A stretch of 64,000 nt of DNA, from positions 27,381,244-27,445,243 of the forward strand of contig OX637393.1 in the NCBI GenBank assembly GCA_951799425.1, read 5' to 3'. The stretch is from Ilex aquifolium (Eukaryota; Streptophyta; Magnoliopsida; Aquifoliales; Aquifoliaceae). The first letter of the stretch is position 1. Each line of letters begins with the position of its first letter. The translations under genes were made by a program, and so were the position numbers. Positions 11,728 to 22,918 of the stretch are shown here, in pieces. The notes beneath the pieces were generated by a model. It worked only from the letters and a program-made list of their open reading frames with translations, had not been told where the DNA came from and made no database searches.

Positions 11728-12386
11728 CATCTCAGTTTCTGCTGAAACTTCCAGTGAAGTTTTGGCCTATTTAGAGATTGATTTGAAAATTTTTCGTGAA
11801 ATACTCTTTTGTAGCCCTGGAAGTATGATATCTACTGTAAAAATTTCAGAGACAATGGACATTAGAATAAAAAGTTATGATCAAAATACTAGGAAGTGTC
11901 CAAAATCCTTTCTACCCAAGTTTTCTCTTAAATGTGTCTTTACTCTAAAATACTTCCTAACTTCCAATACACCTCATATTACCTCTCCCAAGGTTGTTCG
12001 ACCTTCCGGATTCAATGGACACCTTATTTGGACCTAAAAATATTTAGAAATTCATATAATCACCCTTTCCAAGTTTAAACGTCTTGGAAACTCCAACTTC
12101 CCAATCAATATGCATCTCTAGCATTTCTCCTACTATTACAATCTATATAGTTCATTCTTACATCATTACACATATCCACATTTTTTTTATAACAATTATT
12201 TACTATATATCTATATACATATATATAAAAGAAAATGCGGGGTGTTACATGTTGCATATGCTAAATGCAATTGTGAGTCCTACGAATGTGGATTTGTGTT
12301 TTATTTTATTAGGTTATTTTTTTTTTAGTTTTTAGATTTTGAAATCCATGTATTACTAGTGACTAGTAATATTCAGGTTGGGGGTG

Positions 12387-13793
12387 TGATTAACCATCAA
12401 AAGTACTATTTTATTATGTTTAATGATTGATTAATTTCATATTATTTATGATTAAATGTGTTAAATTCCAAAATTTTCTAGTAGTTTGGTTTATTTTGCA
12501 GGTAAATTGGCTGATTTAAAATAGTAATGGATTAGGTAAGTGAAGCAATCACTAGAGGAAGAATCACAATTGATAAAGATTGAATAGTCAAGATTAGGAA
12601 AGGAATATTTGAAGATAAAGCAGCAATTTAATCCTTGTAAGAGTTCAAGTTGGACGAAAAATCATTTAAAATTGGATTAGGTAAGTATCCTAGAAGATAA
12701 GGATTTGACATATTTTCGGTATTTTAGTCATATCTTTTTACTCCAATATCCAATTGACATGATGTTTGCGGGGTTGGAAAGAAGACTTCAAGGGCTACAA
12801 TAGAATATTTAACGAAACTTTCGTGACTCACCCTCTAAATATGTGAAATTCAAGCTCAATGTGTGGACAGATTTTGTACCCGTGGCCCCCAAGATTTTAT
12901 GCACGAGATTTAACCTTATAAGACTTCTTTTTGGAGATAAATTCTTCTCAATCCAACCTTATATCTTCTACCTATACCTAGGATTTATTTTAGTATAAAT
13001 AAGGGCTCTCAACTTTTGAGAAATGATCATTATTTTCTTCTCATGTTTTTTTTTTGAGTTTTTGTTTTAGTTCTATAGCTTGCTAAAAGTCCAACTAAAG
13101 TTAGGGGAGATACTTTCAATGAAATACGGTATTTATTATTGATTCAATGTTCTTTTTAATGCATGATTTATTCTTTTTATTTAATTCTTCTCTTTTAGTA
13201 AATTTTTTGTTCTGTATATTTTTTTGATTTGTTGTGTCACGTACATCGAATACTTGAGATTCCCTGCAAGTCAAATAACTAGTTATTCCATGCTTGAATT
13301 AATTAATTAGAATTTCTCATAAGATAGTTGATTTATTATTTGCAATAAAATAAGTTTCACTTGATGGAAATCTTGATTTATTGTAGACTCCGGGCACGGT
13401 GAATGGTTGTGATCTACAAGTAAATTTTTATATTTATTCAAATAATTAATTAATTATAATTTTTGATGTTTTCTTATTATCACCGTTAAATATTTCGATT
13501 GGAATCACTCCTCAGTTGATTCTCAATTGAGTTCAAAAACTGGATCATTAATAATTACTATGTGAATTTGAAAGGGCATCCCCGATGCTTTAATATTTTC
13601 AATTATTATTTTAAAACCAAATTTATTGTTTTCTAATTTCAAAATATCTACAACAATTTTTTTAAAGCAATTTTCTTTTATTTTTCTTTGTGTTCTAAGT
13701 TTTCATAATTTCCTATGGTTCGACCTCGGACTTCCGAGTATTATATTACTTCGTACAACTTGTACTTGGGTGATCAATTCTAAAGTTGTAGCA
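12387..13793 (+). mobile_element. 3' LTR of Athila-like element B
   Basis: It starts TGATTAACCATC directly after a polypurine tract (GGTTGGGGGTG) and ends at GTTGTAGCA. A TATA box (TATAAATAAG) lies at 12994-13003. Length is about 1407 bp, against about 531 bp for the deleted 5' copy. The flank to the right is chromovirus RNase H coding sequence, so element B inserted into, or recombined with, that element. Confidence 0.8.
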
Positions 13794-15561
13794 GTCATCT
13801 TTGCCTTGAATGCATGGCACCACTATTTGTATGGAGAGCAGTTTGAGGTGTAATCAGACCATAAAAGAATGAAGTACATCTTCACGTAGAGGGATCTCAA
13901 TATGAGGCAGCGGATGTGGATGGAGTACCTGGAGGATTATAACTTCACTTTGCATTACCATCCTGGTAAGGCAAACGTGGTGGCTGATGCACTCAGTCAG
14001 AAGTCACGGAGAGTCATAGCTAGTGTGGCTTCTTGGGAGTGGCAGATGCTCGAGACTATGGGGTAATTCAGGCTACACTACAGGGGTCGGACTCAGGACA
14101 CTTTGAGGAGTTTGGTGGCTATGTCTTCCCTAATGAGGAGGGTGATTGAGTCCCCAGGGTAGGAAACATAGATATTATCCATCAAAGGATCGGGTATAGT
14201 CAGGTACAGGTGACGAGAGTTGGGTCATTCATGCGGATGGTAGTCTTCGGTTCTGAGGAAGGGTTGTGGTTCCCCAGTCTGTAAATGAAATCCATAGGGA
14301 GTTTCATTACTCTCATTTTGATGTGCATCCAAGTGGCACAAAGATGTACAACAATCTTCGTCGCTAGTATTATTAGGGCGGGATGAAGAGGCACGTTGGA
14401 GATTTTGTTAGTCGATGTCTTACGTATTAGCAGGTGAAGGCTGAGTACTAGAGACCAGCAGAGTTGCTCCAACCTTTAGAGGTTGCTGAGTGGAAGTGGA
14501 AGCACGTTACAATGAATTTTGTGACCCACTTGCCATAGACATCACGGGGGCATGACGTGGTGTGGGTGATAGTGGACCGCCTTAAGAAGTCGGCACATTT
14601 TTTTTCTGTACGAATGACCTTCACATTGGAGGAATACTGCAGGCTATACATACGAGAGATAGTCCGATTACATAGAGTGCCTATATCTATAGTATCGGAT
14701 CGAGATCCCAGGTTCACGGCCCATTTTTGGGAGAGTTTCCAGCGGGCTATAGGGAGACACTTGGTGATGAGCACAACTTTTCATCCCCAGACGGACAGTC
14801 AGTTAGAGAGGACCATCCAGACTTTAGAGAACATGCTACGAGCATACGTCCTTGATCTCAAAGGTAGTTGGGAAGAGCATTTACCCTTAGTGGAGTTCGC
14901 CTACAATAATAGTTATCAAGCAAGCATACAGATGGCAGCCTATGAGGCACTTTATGGGAGGTCGTGCCATTCTTCATTTTGTTGGACAGAGGTTGGAGAG
15001 AGACCCTCTACGGGTTTGAATTTGGTTAGATGCACCTCGGAGAAGGTGGACTTGATACGGAAGCATCTTCTCATTGCTTAGAGTCGGCAGAAGAGCTACG
15101 CCGATAAACAGCGACGACCTCTGAAGTTCAAGGTTGGAGATCACGTCTTCTTGAAGGTGATGCCCAAGAGGGGAGTGGTCAGGTTTGGGAAGCGGGGAAA
15201 GCCATCGTCGAGGTATATTGGACAATTCGAGGTACTCGAGAAAGTTGGTACAGTCACTTATCGGTTGGCATTACCGCCAAATTTATCTGGTATTCACGCA
15301 GTGTTACATGTCTCCATGTTCCGTAAGTACACTCTAGATCCGACACATGTAGTGGATTAAGGCGAGCTAGTTGTTGATGCGGATGGGACCTTCGAGGAGA
15401 GACCGGTGCGTATCATGGATAGCCGAGATCAAGTTTTGAGGGGCAAGACCATGAGGCTAGTGAAGGTGCTGTGGCAGCACCGAGGTGTGGAGAAGGCGAC
15501 ATGGAAGCGTGAGAACACTATACGCATCAGTTATCTGTTCTTGTTCGAGGATGGATATACA
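13794..15561 (+). pseudogene. Chromovirus pol 3' half: RNase H, integrase, chromodomain
   Basis: Translated segments in order are: the rear of RNase H (FALNAWHHYLYGEQFEV, then YHPGKANVVADALS, 13794-14010); a degraded zinc-binding region; the integrase core at 14557-15081 (VDRLKKSAHF, SDRDPRFTAHFWESF, TTFHPQTDSQLERT, EFAYNNSYQ); the integrase C-terminal segment (SYADKQRRPLKFKVGDHVF, ending at 15360); and a chromodomain-like tail (GKTMRLVKVLWQHRGVEKATW, 15440-15510). The core keeps DRDPRF and a glutamate near the expected D-D-E spacing. Stops after LLIA and after HVVD, and frameshifts near 14040-14550, inactivate it. RT and gag are missing because the left end is cut by element B. Confidence 0.88.
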
Positions 15562-15650
15562 TTCTCGTATTCATAAGTGTTATATAACTGTTACATATGT
15601 ATGTGGTTGAATGTGCATGTGTGTGTAAATTTTGGGGATGAAATTTCTTT

Positions 15651-15663
15651 TAAGGGGGAAGAA
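15651..15663 (+). other. Polypurine tract
   Basis: TAAGGGGGAAGAA lies immediately before the LTR start at 15664, as expected for plus-strand priming. Confidence 0.75.
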
Positions 15664-18195
15664 TGTAAAACCTGGAAAATTTGAACTTTTATGGAAAAGG
15701 GCAAAACGATAATTAGCAACTACGGTACAGGGTGAAAACTCAAATTTTTCTAGAATGTGGATGGCAAAGCAGACCTCACCGTTGGATTTGTTTATCGAAA
15801 TCTAGTTACCCAGTCAATTTTTGTTGAATTTTGAAACAGTCGAATTTTTTGTTGAATTTTGAGACAGTCGAATTTTTTGCATTTTACGAGGTTATCGGAT
15901 GTCACGTGACCAAAATAAACGTGATCAGGAATTAATTACGAAACGTGAAAAATAATTTAAAGTTAGTTCAAATAAAATATGTTGAACTTAAAACGGGACG
16001 AAATTGGATCAGAAAAAGGTAGACGTGTGGTGTGTTGTGAGCCAAGTATATGGGGAGTATAAAAATGCGGAAAAATCAGATTTTTCCCCCATTTCTCAGC
16101 CTTGCATTTCTGGAAAAGAGAAGGGAAGGGAAGAGAGGGAAGAAGAAGGGTTCTTCAACCTTCTCTCTAAGATCTACGGCTCTCCATTCTTCGAATTGCT
16201 TTGGGCCAAGAACAAAGATTGTTCTACGTGACATGAGCTTTAAAACCATACCAAAGATAGCGGGTTTCGCCGAAGTCTCAAGATCGAGGTTATCAGGATC
16301 AAGCATTTGAAGCTTTCTTGGAGTTTCTACCACTTGTATCACGCTTCAAGAGGTAGGGTTCTTTTCCTAACTAGGTTTATTTTCAACCTAGGGTTTCGTA
16401 TGAAATGGGTAGCATGATTTGAGATGAAAATTTCTTGTCTAAATGTATTTCTAGTGCAACTATAGTATGGGGAATGGTATAAGAATGTATAAAATCAATT
16501 TTTGCATGAATTGGGTTTTGGGTGAAATTGCTTGTTTTGGTAATTTCATGAGAAATGTGTTGATTGGACATACTATGTGTTTACATTTATGCTTTGAAGG
16601 TATTTGATAAAATGCCTATGTTGATTTAGCATGTTGGTTTCATTGAAAACGTTATAACATGCTTGGTGAAAATTGTGAAATGTAATTATATGCTCATGAT
16701 ATAATTGAAATTGTGAAAATGGTGTATGTCATACTACACTCATGACATATTGAATGTGGTATTGTAATTTCAATTGAGAACTTGATTGTATAATGATATG
16801 AAATGCAATTGTTCATTACATTTGCATATGCACGGGTAGAATCACATTCGTGGGCATGTGACATGGGTGTGGGTGTGTGCATGTTTTTGGATAAAACACC
16901 ATTCTTGGTGTTTGAGGCGTGGACTCGGGAAGGTTGGACCTTGATCCAATGGAGTTGCTCGGGTTGCATGGAAAACTTGTGTCGGGTATAGGAAGAAGGG
17001 CTAGACTCTTCCTCGGGTGCAAGACTCGGTTACTAGTTTATACACTTCCGACGGTGAAAGTCCAAAAAAGTGTATTGGTGTACGCAGAACCGGAGGTGAG
17101 ATACCAAAATCCATGTCAGTGTGGTGGACCATTGGTGCAAGTCTAGAAAATCACCTACCCAAGAAAGACACATGGTTCATTTTATAAAATAGTCATTGGA
17201 TGTGCAACATTAATGGCAGGGGCTTGGAATGCCCGGATTCATACTCATGATATTGCATGTGTTATGGGATCCAGTGAAGGCTTGGGTTGCGTTGCATGTG
17301 TAAGTCTCACCTCATAACATGGCATGACATTATGACATTCACTCTTGAAGTTGTATGTTCTTGGATGAATGCTTGTTTGATTGTTGAATTGCATGTGAGC
17401 ATTTCATATGAATCTAGGTTGGGGAGTAGCCTCTTTAGGAGATACCCTATTGAGTGTGGCTCACCCTTTGTGAGGACAACAATTCAGGTGCAGGACAAGT
17501 GTCGATGGATGGCTCTCACTTGGGCCCTCATTAATGAAGAAAGATGAATTGTGGCTTTGAATTATATTTTTGTAAAACAAGTGTGTAATTAGTTTTTGGA
17601 CATGTAATATTGTATAAAGGATTATAAAATGAACTCATATGAACTACATTTTTGTGTAAAATTTGATGTTATATGAGATTGGATGAGTTGGAATTGAAAA
17701 ATGATTGAATTGAGGGCAAACTGGGCTCTTCTACCGGTAGAACATTGATTATCTACCGGTAGAAAATTTTCAAAGAGCTCTTTTACTGGTAGAACGTTGA
17801 TTATCTACCGGTAGAAGAATTCCAGAGAGATCTTCTACCGGTAGCACGTTGATTATCTACTAGTAGGTCCTCTTAAATTTTCAGAAATTTAAAATAATTT
17901 GGTTAAGCCTGCAGGCCTTGAGTCCTTTTCTTCAAAGGATGTAAATAGGGTAATATTAAGGACAAATTGATGTATATTGGACCTTGGAATGGTCGAGTGA
18001 TTGAAATGTCCACAGGTTATGCATTCGCGAGTGCCCGGTACAAAGGAGACTCTGCTCAAACTATGTGTTCTTTATGATCTCGGTGAAGGGGACGTTATGT
18101 CGTGGTGTCGGGTTATGCGGCATTCACGGGTACTTCTGCAGGTTGATGGGTGATCAACGGGTTGACAAATGACCCCCAATTTTAGGGGCGTCACA
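15664..18195 (+). mobile_element. 3' LTR of chromovirus
   Basis: A 2532-bp LTR starts TGTAAAACCTGG after the polypurine tract and ends GGGGCGTCACA. A TATA box (TATAAAAA) lies at 16058-16065. The end is homologous to the LTR fragments at 3802-4057 and 63691-63799, both in reverse. The right flank is Athila-like DNA (18196 onward). The element's 5' LTR is not in the window in this orientation. Confidence 0.85.
17731..17867. promoter_or_regulatory. Paired CTACCGGTAG palindromes, about 52-bp period, in LTR 3' part
   Basis: CTACCGGTAG lies at 17731-17740, 17753-17762, 17805-17814 and 17835-17844, with degenerate partners at 17783-17792 (TTACTGGTAG) and 17858-17867 (CTACTAGTAG). They form three tandem pairs, each pair separated by about 12 bp of AAC(A/G)TTGATTAT. 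Unlike the other clusters they lie about 1.7 kb downstream of the TATA box. Confidence 0.6.
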
Positions 18196-19157
18196 ATTAC
18201 TATAAGAGTAACACACATTAGTTGTAACATTATTCCATATATTTTTAAAAAAAACTCGTGTGTGGGTGCAGGGATTTCTTTATTTCAAAAACACTTAAGA
18301 AATATCACGATCCTTCATTCTATTGTACAAGAATTAGCCTCAATGTCAATCTTTTCTTGAAAATCACTCAGCAAATAATACACTAAAGTTTTAATGACTA
18401 TTACTCAAAAATTACATGTGATAAGAATATTGTTATCAAAGTAAAATAATAGCACATGTAATATCTCAAAAGAATGTTATTAGAACAAAACTGGAATTTG
18501 ACATAATCTCATGAAAGAATATTAACACAATATCAAACAACATTATCAGCACTTCCCCTGTTAATGAATAGGTGAAATGGCTAAGGCTCAAAATAAAATC
18601 ACAAATGGCCTAAGATCATGTTTCAAAATTCATACACCTGAATGATTTCCAGTTACAATTTAAGAGAAAATGCTAACCACGTTATCCAAGGAGTACTAAC
18701 CAAAAAAAGGATAATGAGATTATTCAAAGAAATTTTACCGCTGAACAAAAATTCTTAATTGAGTAAATGTCAAAAATCCCTCCAATGAAGATTGGCTCAA
18801 AATCTGCACACTGGTTTTACATCTCCGCTATTTCAAAAAGGTTTTCAAAATAAGAAATTATTTTGTGCTCAAGATGATGAGTTTCGACGAAAATATAGAG
18901 AAAGTGTACAAACAATGTATGAAAATCTCGCGTAATTTGGTTAGGGTTATACCTGCAAAGCATTAGAATGATAACATAATTCTTATCGTGAATCATATGA
19001 AATAAGTACCCTAACACAGCAAAATTTAAGCAAAATCATAAACCAACCAAATTAATTAAATCTAATCAAAACAACTATTTAAAACATTAAACTGAAATAA
19101 AGTGCATAATAAAAAGTTCGATAAAAGTAGAAATAGCATAGAAACTTCAGAAACTCT
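18196..19157 (-). mobile_element. 3' non-coding region of minus-strand Athila-like element
   Basis: AT-rich DNA with no gene. The stretch near 18740-18830, reversed, is homologous to 8480-8660 of element B. It lies downstream, in the minus sense, of the ORF ending near 19158, so it is the tail of the same element. Its own LTR is missing, cut by the chromovirus LTR ending at 18195. Confidence 0.55.
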
Positions 19158-19867
19158 GGTCACTAGGCTGATGAGCCACCACTGTATTGCCCTCGAAGTA
19201 GCCTTAGGATTTCATTCTGGTTCTCTTCATAACTAGCCATCCTTTGATCCTGTTGGGCTGATGCGAGTCTCTAATTCCAACAAAATCTGGCGGTCAGTCT
19301 GGTCATCAACGGAAATATAAGGTTGCTCTTCTGGTTGCTGGGGCTCCTCCGATGGCTGAAAATCTACACCTTTTGGGAATGTGTCTGCTTGCGGTTCTAG
19401 TGGTGCTTCTTGCTGCTCTTTTGTCTGCCCTCCATGGCTCTTTTTCAGGGAATTTTTATCCAATAGTGCCAAATGTTCCACTGTTGGCCATGTCAGATTT
19501 GCAATTACTTCTTTCATCTTGCATAACTCAGATACTAGAACAGCAAATGGGTGTAAGGGCTTCTTAGTCTTAATAGTTAACACCATTTGATCCATTATTA
19601 GCGTTGGCAAGTCAATAGTGTCTCCTATTATAAAAGCATACATAAAATAAGCTCTCTCGGTGTAGATTTTATTCACAATGATCAAATTCAAGATTATGTA
19701 TTTATCAGTCAAGTCTCCTTACTTAATATACTTGTTTGGCCTACCCCAGACGTACTCCTAATTCCAACTCAATCCCAATGGTAGTCATGTCAGGCAATGT
19801 GGTGTAGGGATATTGGGGATGTTGATGCCTTGGTATCGGGTTTAAAAAATTAGCAATGGTAGCCGGT
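19158..19867 (-). pseudogene. Athila-type extra ORF (plant transposon protein domain), C-terminal part
   Basis: On the minus strand this encodes the rear of the protein widely annotated as a putative plant transposon protein, common in Athila-lineage elements. Segments include LPDMTTIGIELELGVRLG near 19750-19800, YTERAYFMYAFIIGDTIDLP at 19600-19660 and HPFAVLVSELCKMKEV at 19500-19560. A glutamine- and proline-rich linker and a short coiled segment (MASYEENQNEILR near 19190-19235) follow. At least one stop and one frameshift break it. The N-terminal part continues at 21819-22189 across a solo LTR. Function is unknown; an envelope-like role has been proposed for some Athila ORFs in this position. 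Confidence 0.65.
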
Positions 19868-21164
19868 GTAACTGATCTGAAATGTGTACACCCAAGTGCA
19901 GGCGGTCAAGCTGTAGTAATAATCTGGTTTGAGTCCGGAGTCGAATCCACAGGGAACTTTTGTTGATATTTCTGAGGTAAGCAGTGGTAGAGACCTATTG
20001 ATTGTAACCCTTGAGATTTGCTGTGAGATATGAGTTTTCCTAGACATAATATAAGATTCTTTCCAAGAGGATTTTCTTAACAAAACAGGAGATAAGTGCT
20101 AATTAAAAAGAGTCACTCTTTAGTGCAAGGATCTGGACATGTAGTTAGTTATCCGGTTTGTCATAATTGTGCTTGATAACTCAATTAACTCCCGTGTCAA
20201 CAGCAAGTTAATCGGAAGATAAAGATGGATTGTGAGAATTAAGAACATGATTCCGATGTCTTTCTAGAAGTTTACAAGAATTGCCTGTGCCGAGACTTAA
20301 CCCGTCTACAAACAAGCAAGTGTTTCTACAAGACATCCAATCATGATATTAATATTCCATTCTTTAAATGAAGTACAATAAGGGGGAGGATTGAAGGGTA
20401 GTCATGAGGATCTAGTCGGGGTACTTGTCTTGAACTGATGAGTCTTTCTATGCAAGAGTCATCTGTGTCATAGAAAGAGCCCACAGTTATACAAAGTACC
20501 TTAGCTTTGCTAGATGCAATCAATCATCCAATAACAAGAAGAAATAAACGTTAAGCATAAAAACAATGCACAAATATGATTCCCGGATAACTTATACATG
20601 CCCTTCTCCTCTTACTAAAGAGTGAATGAGAAACTACTCACTCTTCATGGCTTGGGTAAAGCTAGAAAAGTGAGTGATGCTCATCCCTCCAAGTAGAGAA
20701 CTTAAAAGATAAAGTAACAACAAACACGAAGCCAATCTTTAACAAAGAATGGGTGAATCACGTTCCACTCTTCACGGCTTTGGTAAACCTCTAAAAAAGT
20801 GGAAGAGTTTCACTCTTCTAAGAAAGAAAGAAGCTCAAGCAATGGAAGTGAAATGTATGAACAATAAAAGTAGAAGAAAGCTAGTCACATTTGGAGGGTG
20901 GCTTCCTCAACCAAGAATTGGAGGGTTGTTTCCTCAACCAAAAGATTAACTATCTCTCTTCTATGCATGTAAAATGAAAGCATAAGAATTAGCATAAGCA
21001 TAAAACTACTTTTATAACAAGCAAGAGATGTTGGACTAAAGTCAAACTAATCTCTAAGATAAAGACTTCATACAAGGAAAATAAGCTAAATCTACAATGT
21101 GAGTGGGAGTCTAAGCCTCCATCAACTTTCCTACTTCCCTCCCTTAGCTCTCCAACAAGGGGAG

Positions 21165-21172
21165 TATTTATA
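21165..21172 (-). promoter_or_regulatory. LTR TATA box (minus strand)
   Basis: TATTTATA on plus reads TATAAATA on minus. It lies about 95 bp downstream, in the minus sense, of the nearest palindrome of the cluster at 21266-21629. Confidence 0.65.
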
Positions 21173-21265
21173 GGCAAGAGGAGGAGACAAGAGGAGGTGA
21201 AGGAATAGTGTTTGCCGCCCAAGTCCAAGTGAAAAGCCAACCACTCTGCTGCCAGTCTGTGGAGA

Positions 21266-21629
21266 ACATTCGAACGTGAGTTGGCGTTCGAACGTTGTTT
21301 CTATTTTTGCACTAAGGGCGTTCGAACGTTGACTTCCGTTCGAACGTTTCTTCTGTTTTTGCACTAAGGGTGTTCAAACGCCAGATGTGTTCTGACCCTT
21401 TCACTCGAGTGGTCTGTTGGTCTTCTGTGAAGTTCAGTTCCAACTCTATGCAATAGTCTGGTCTTCAATCAACTCAAGTGCACGTTCAAACGTGAGTTGG
21501 CGTTCGAACGTGACACTCAAGTGCTTCATAGCTTCAGTCTTCTTTCTTAACTGCAACACGCCTTCTCTTAGCAGTTGAGTCTGCTACAGTGTAATGTGGA
21601 CGTTCGAACGTGAGTTGGCGTTCGAACGT
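21266..21629. promoter_or_regulatory. Cluster of about nine CGTTCGAACG palindromes, partly as pairs
   Basis: Sites lie at 21266-21277 (ACATTCGAACGT), 21284-21295, 21318-21329, 21336-21347, 21370-21380 (degenerate), 21482-21493 (ACGTTCAAACGT), 21500-21511, 21600-21611 (perfect) and 21618-21629. Three times they occur as a pair with the spacer GAGTTG, and a similar pair with spacer CATTG occurs at 11549-11577 in a non-homologous LTR. They lie upstream of the TATA at 21165. Regulatory function is inferred. Confidence 0.65.
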
Positions 21630-21818
21630 TCTGGCTGTGCTCCAAGCTTCTCCAATTTTGGGCTCTAATGTGCTGGTGTTGCATCCAAGTGTGGTACTTG
21701 TTGTTCTTGGGTCCTTGTTCAGTTTAGGGCCTGAAATGACATCACTTAAACTCCATCAAAGTACAATTAGTCTTAAAACGGCATAGTAATATGCTAATTT
21801 TAAGTGCTAATCAGTAAC

Positions 21819-22189
21819 TTGAAACACAATTCCCCTAACATATGCACGAAATTGCCTTGGCCCAATTTCTTTTGCATTACTGTAAAATTCTCGGACTAAA
21901 CATTCATAGGCAGGACCTACCAATTTCACATAATTAAGCCAACCCCGTGCTGCTAGATTTTGCCTAACCCCAATTTGTTCAAAATCCTCATATATTACAG
22001 GTCTTTCAACAATAATAGTCTGAGTATAAAAGTGAGTATCATACCAAACTTTCTGATCAATGTTTTCAAAAATAACATTTTCAAATTGATTATGAACTTG
22101 TGGTTGTTCTTCTTGTTGCAAGAATGCTTCAGGTAGTGGAGAGGCTCCTCGCCTTGCTCGGCTGGATGAGGCTCTTGTCCTTGCTCTTG
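21819..22189 (-). pseudogene. Athila-type extra ORF, middle part
   Basis: Minus-strand coding sequence for the central part of the putative plant transposon protein, with the recognisable block RGWLNYVKLVGPAYECLVRE near 21890-21960 and RAYVRGIVFQVT at the LTR border. It is interrupted on its left by the solo LTR (target GTAAC) and on its right by the chromovirus at 22190 (target TCTTG). The N-terminal continuation is at about 30598-30680. Confidence 0.65.
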
Positions 22190-22708
22190 TGTAACACCCC
22201 GCATTTTGTTTTATATATATGTATATAGATATTTAGTAAATAATTGTAGCAAAAATGTGGATATGTGTAATGATGTAAGAATGAACTATATAGGTTGTAA
22301 TAGTAAGAGAAATGCTAGAGATGCATATTGATTGGGAAGTTGGAGTTTCCAAGACGTTTAAACTTGCAAAGGGTGATTAGATGAATTTCTAAATATTTTT
22401 AGGTCAAAATAAGGTGTCCATTGAATCCGGAAGGTCGAACAACCTTGGGAGAGGTAATATGAGGTGTATTGGAAGTTAGGAAGTATTTTGGAGAAAAGAC
22501 ACACTTAGAGAGAATTTGGGTAAAAAGGAGTTGGGACACCTTCTAGTATTTTGGTCATAACTTTTTATCCTTATGTCCAATTGATCTGAAATTAGGACAG
22601 TAGATATTAGCCATCCAGGGCTACAAAAGTGTATCTCACGAAAAGTTTCCAAAGCAATCTCTAAATAGGCCAAAACTTCACTAGAAGTTTCAGCAGAAAC
22701 AGGAATTC

Positions 22709-22858
22709 CGTTCGAACGTGAATCGACGTTCGAACGTGAATAAACGTTCGAACGTGAATAAAAGTTCGAACGAAAGTGCGTTCCAATACTCTTTGTCTGA
22801 TGGAAAAACAAAATTACTGGGAGTGACGAACGTTCGAACGCCAATGACGTTCGAACGT
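22709..22858. promoter_or_regulatory. Six CGTTCGAACG-type palindromes in U3 of the C1 5' LTR
   Basis: Sites lie at 22709-22718, 22726-22737 (perfect 12-mer), 22744-22755 (perfect 12-mer), 22764-22772 (degenerate), 22830-22840 and 22847-22858 (perfect 12-mer). All are within about 50-200 bp upstream of the TATA box at 22911. Confidence 0.65.
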
Positions 22859-22910
22859 AACTTGCGAATTCTGAACTTCAGAATCGCGCACAGGAGGTCA
22901 TTTCTTCCAC

Positions 22911-22918
22911 TATAAATA
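22911..22918 (+). promoter_or_regulatory. TATA box of C1 5' LTR
   Basis: TATAAATA after CTTCCAC, matching the equivalent site at 29036-29043 in the 3' LTR and at 1344 in the solo LTR. Confidence 0.75.

Larger units (their letters stand above)
9917..12249 (-). mobile_element. Solo LTR, family A, with target duplication TGTTG
   Basis: A 2333-bp LTR in minus orientation starts TGTAACACCCC and ends GGGGTGTTACA. It is flanked by TGTTG at 9912-9916 and 12250-12254, so it is an exact solo LTR inserted in the interior of element B. It is homologous in reverse to the LTRs of 22190-30592 and carries the ACGTTCGAACGT cluster. Confidence 0.93.
19873..21813 (-). mobile_element. Solo LTR with target duplication GTAAC
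   Basis: A 1941-bp LTR, in plus notation starting TGATCTGAAATG and ending GTGCTAATCA, is flanked by GTAAC at 19868-19872 and 21814-21818. It splits the Athila-type ORF. Minus-strand reading starts TGATTAGCACTTAAA. The plus-left end has the CACCCAAGTGCAGGCGGTC and GAATCCACAGGGAACTTT motifs typical of plant gypsy R/U5 regions. It is not homologous to family A. Confidence 0.9.
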
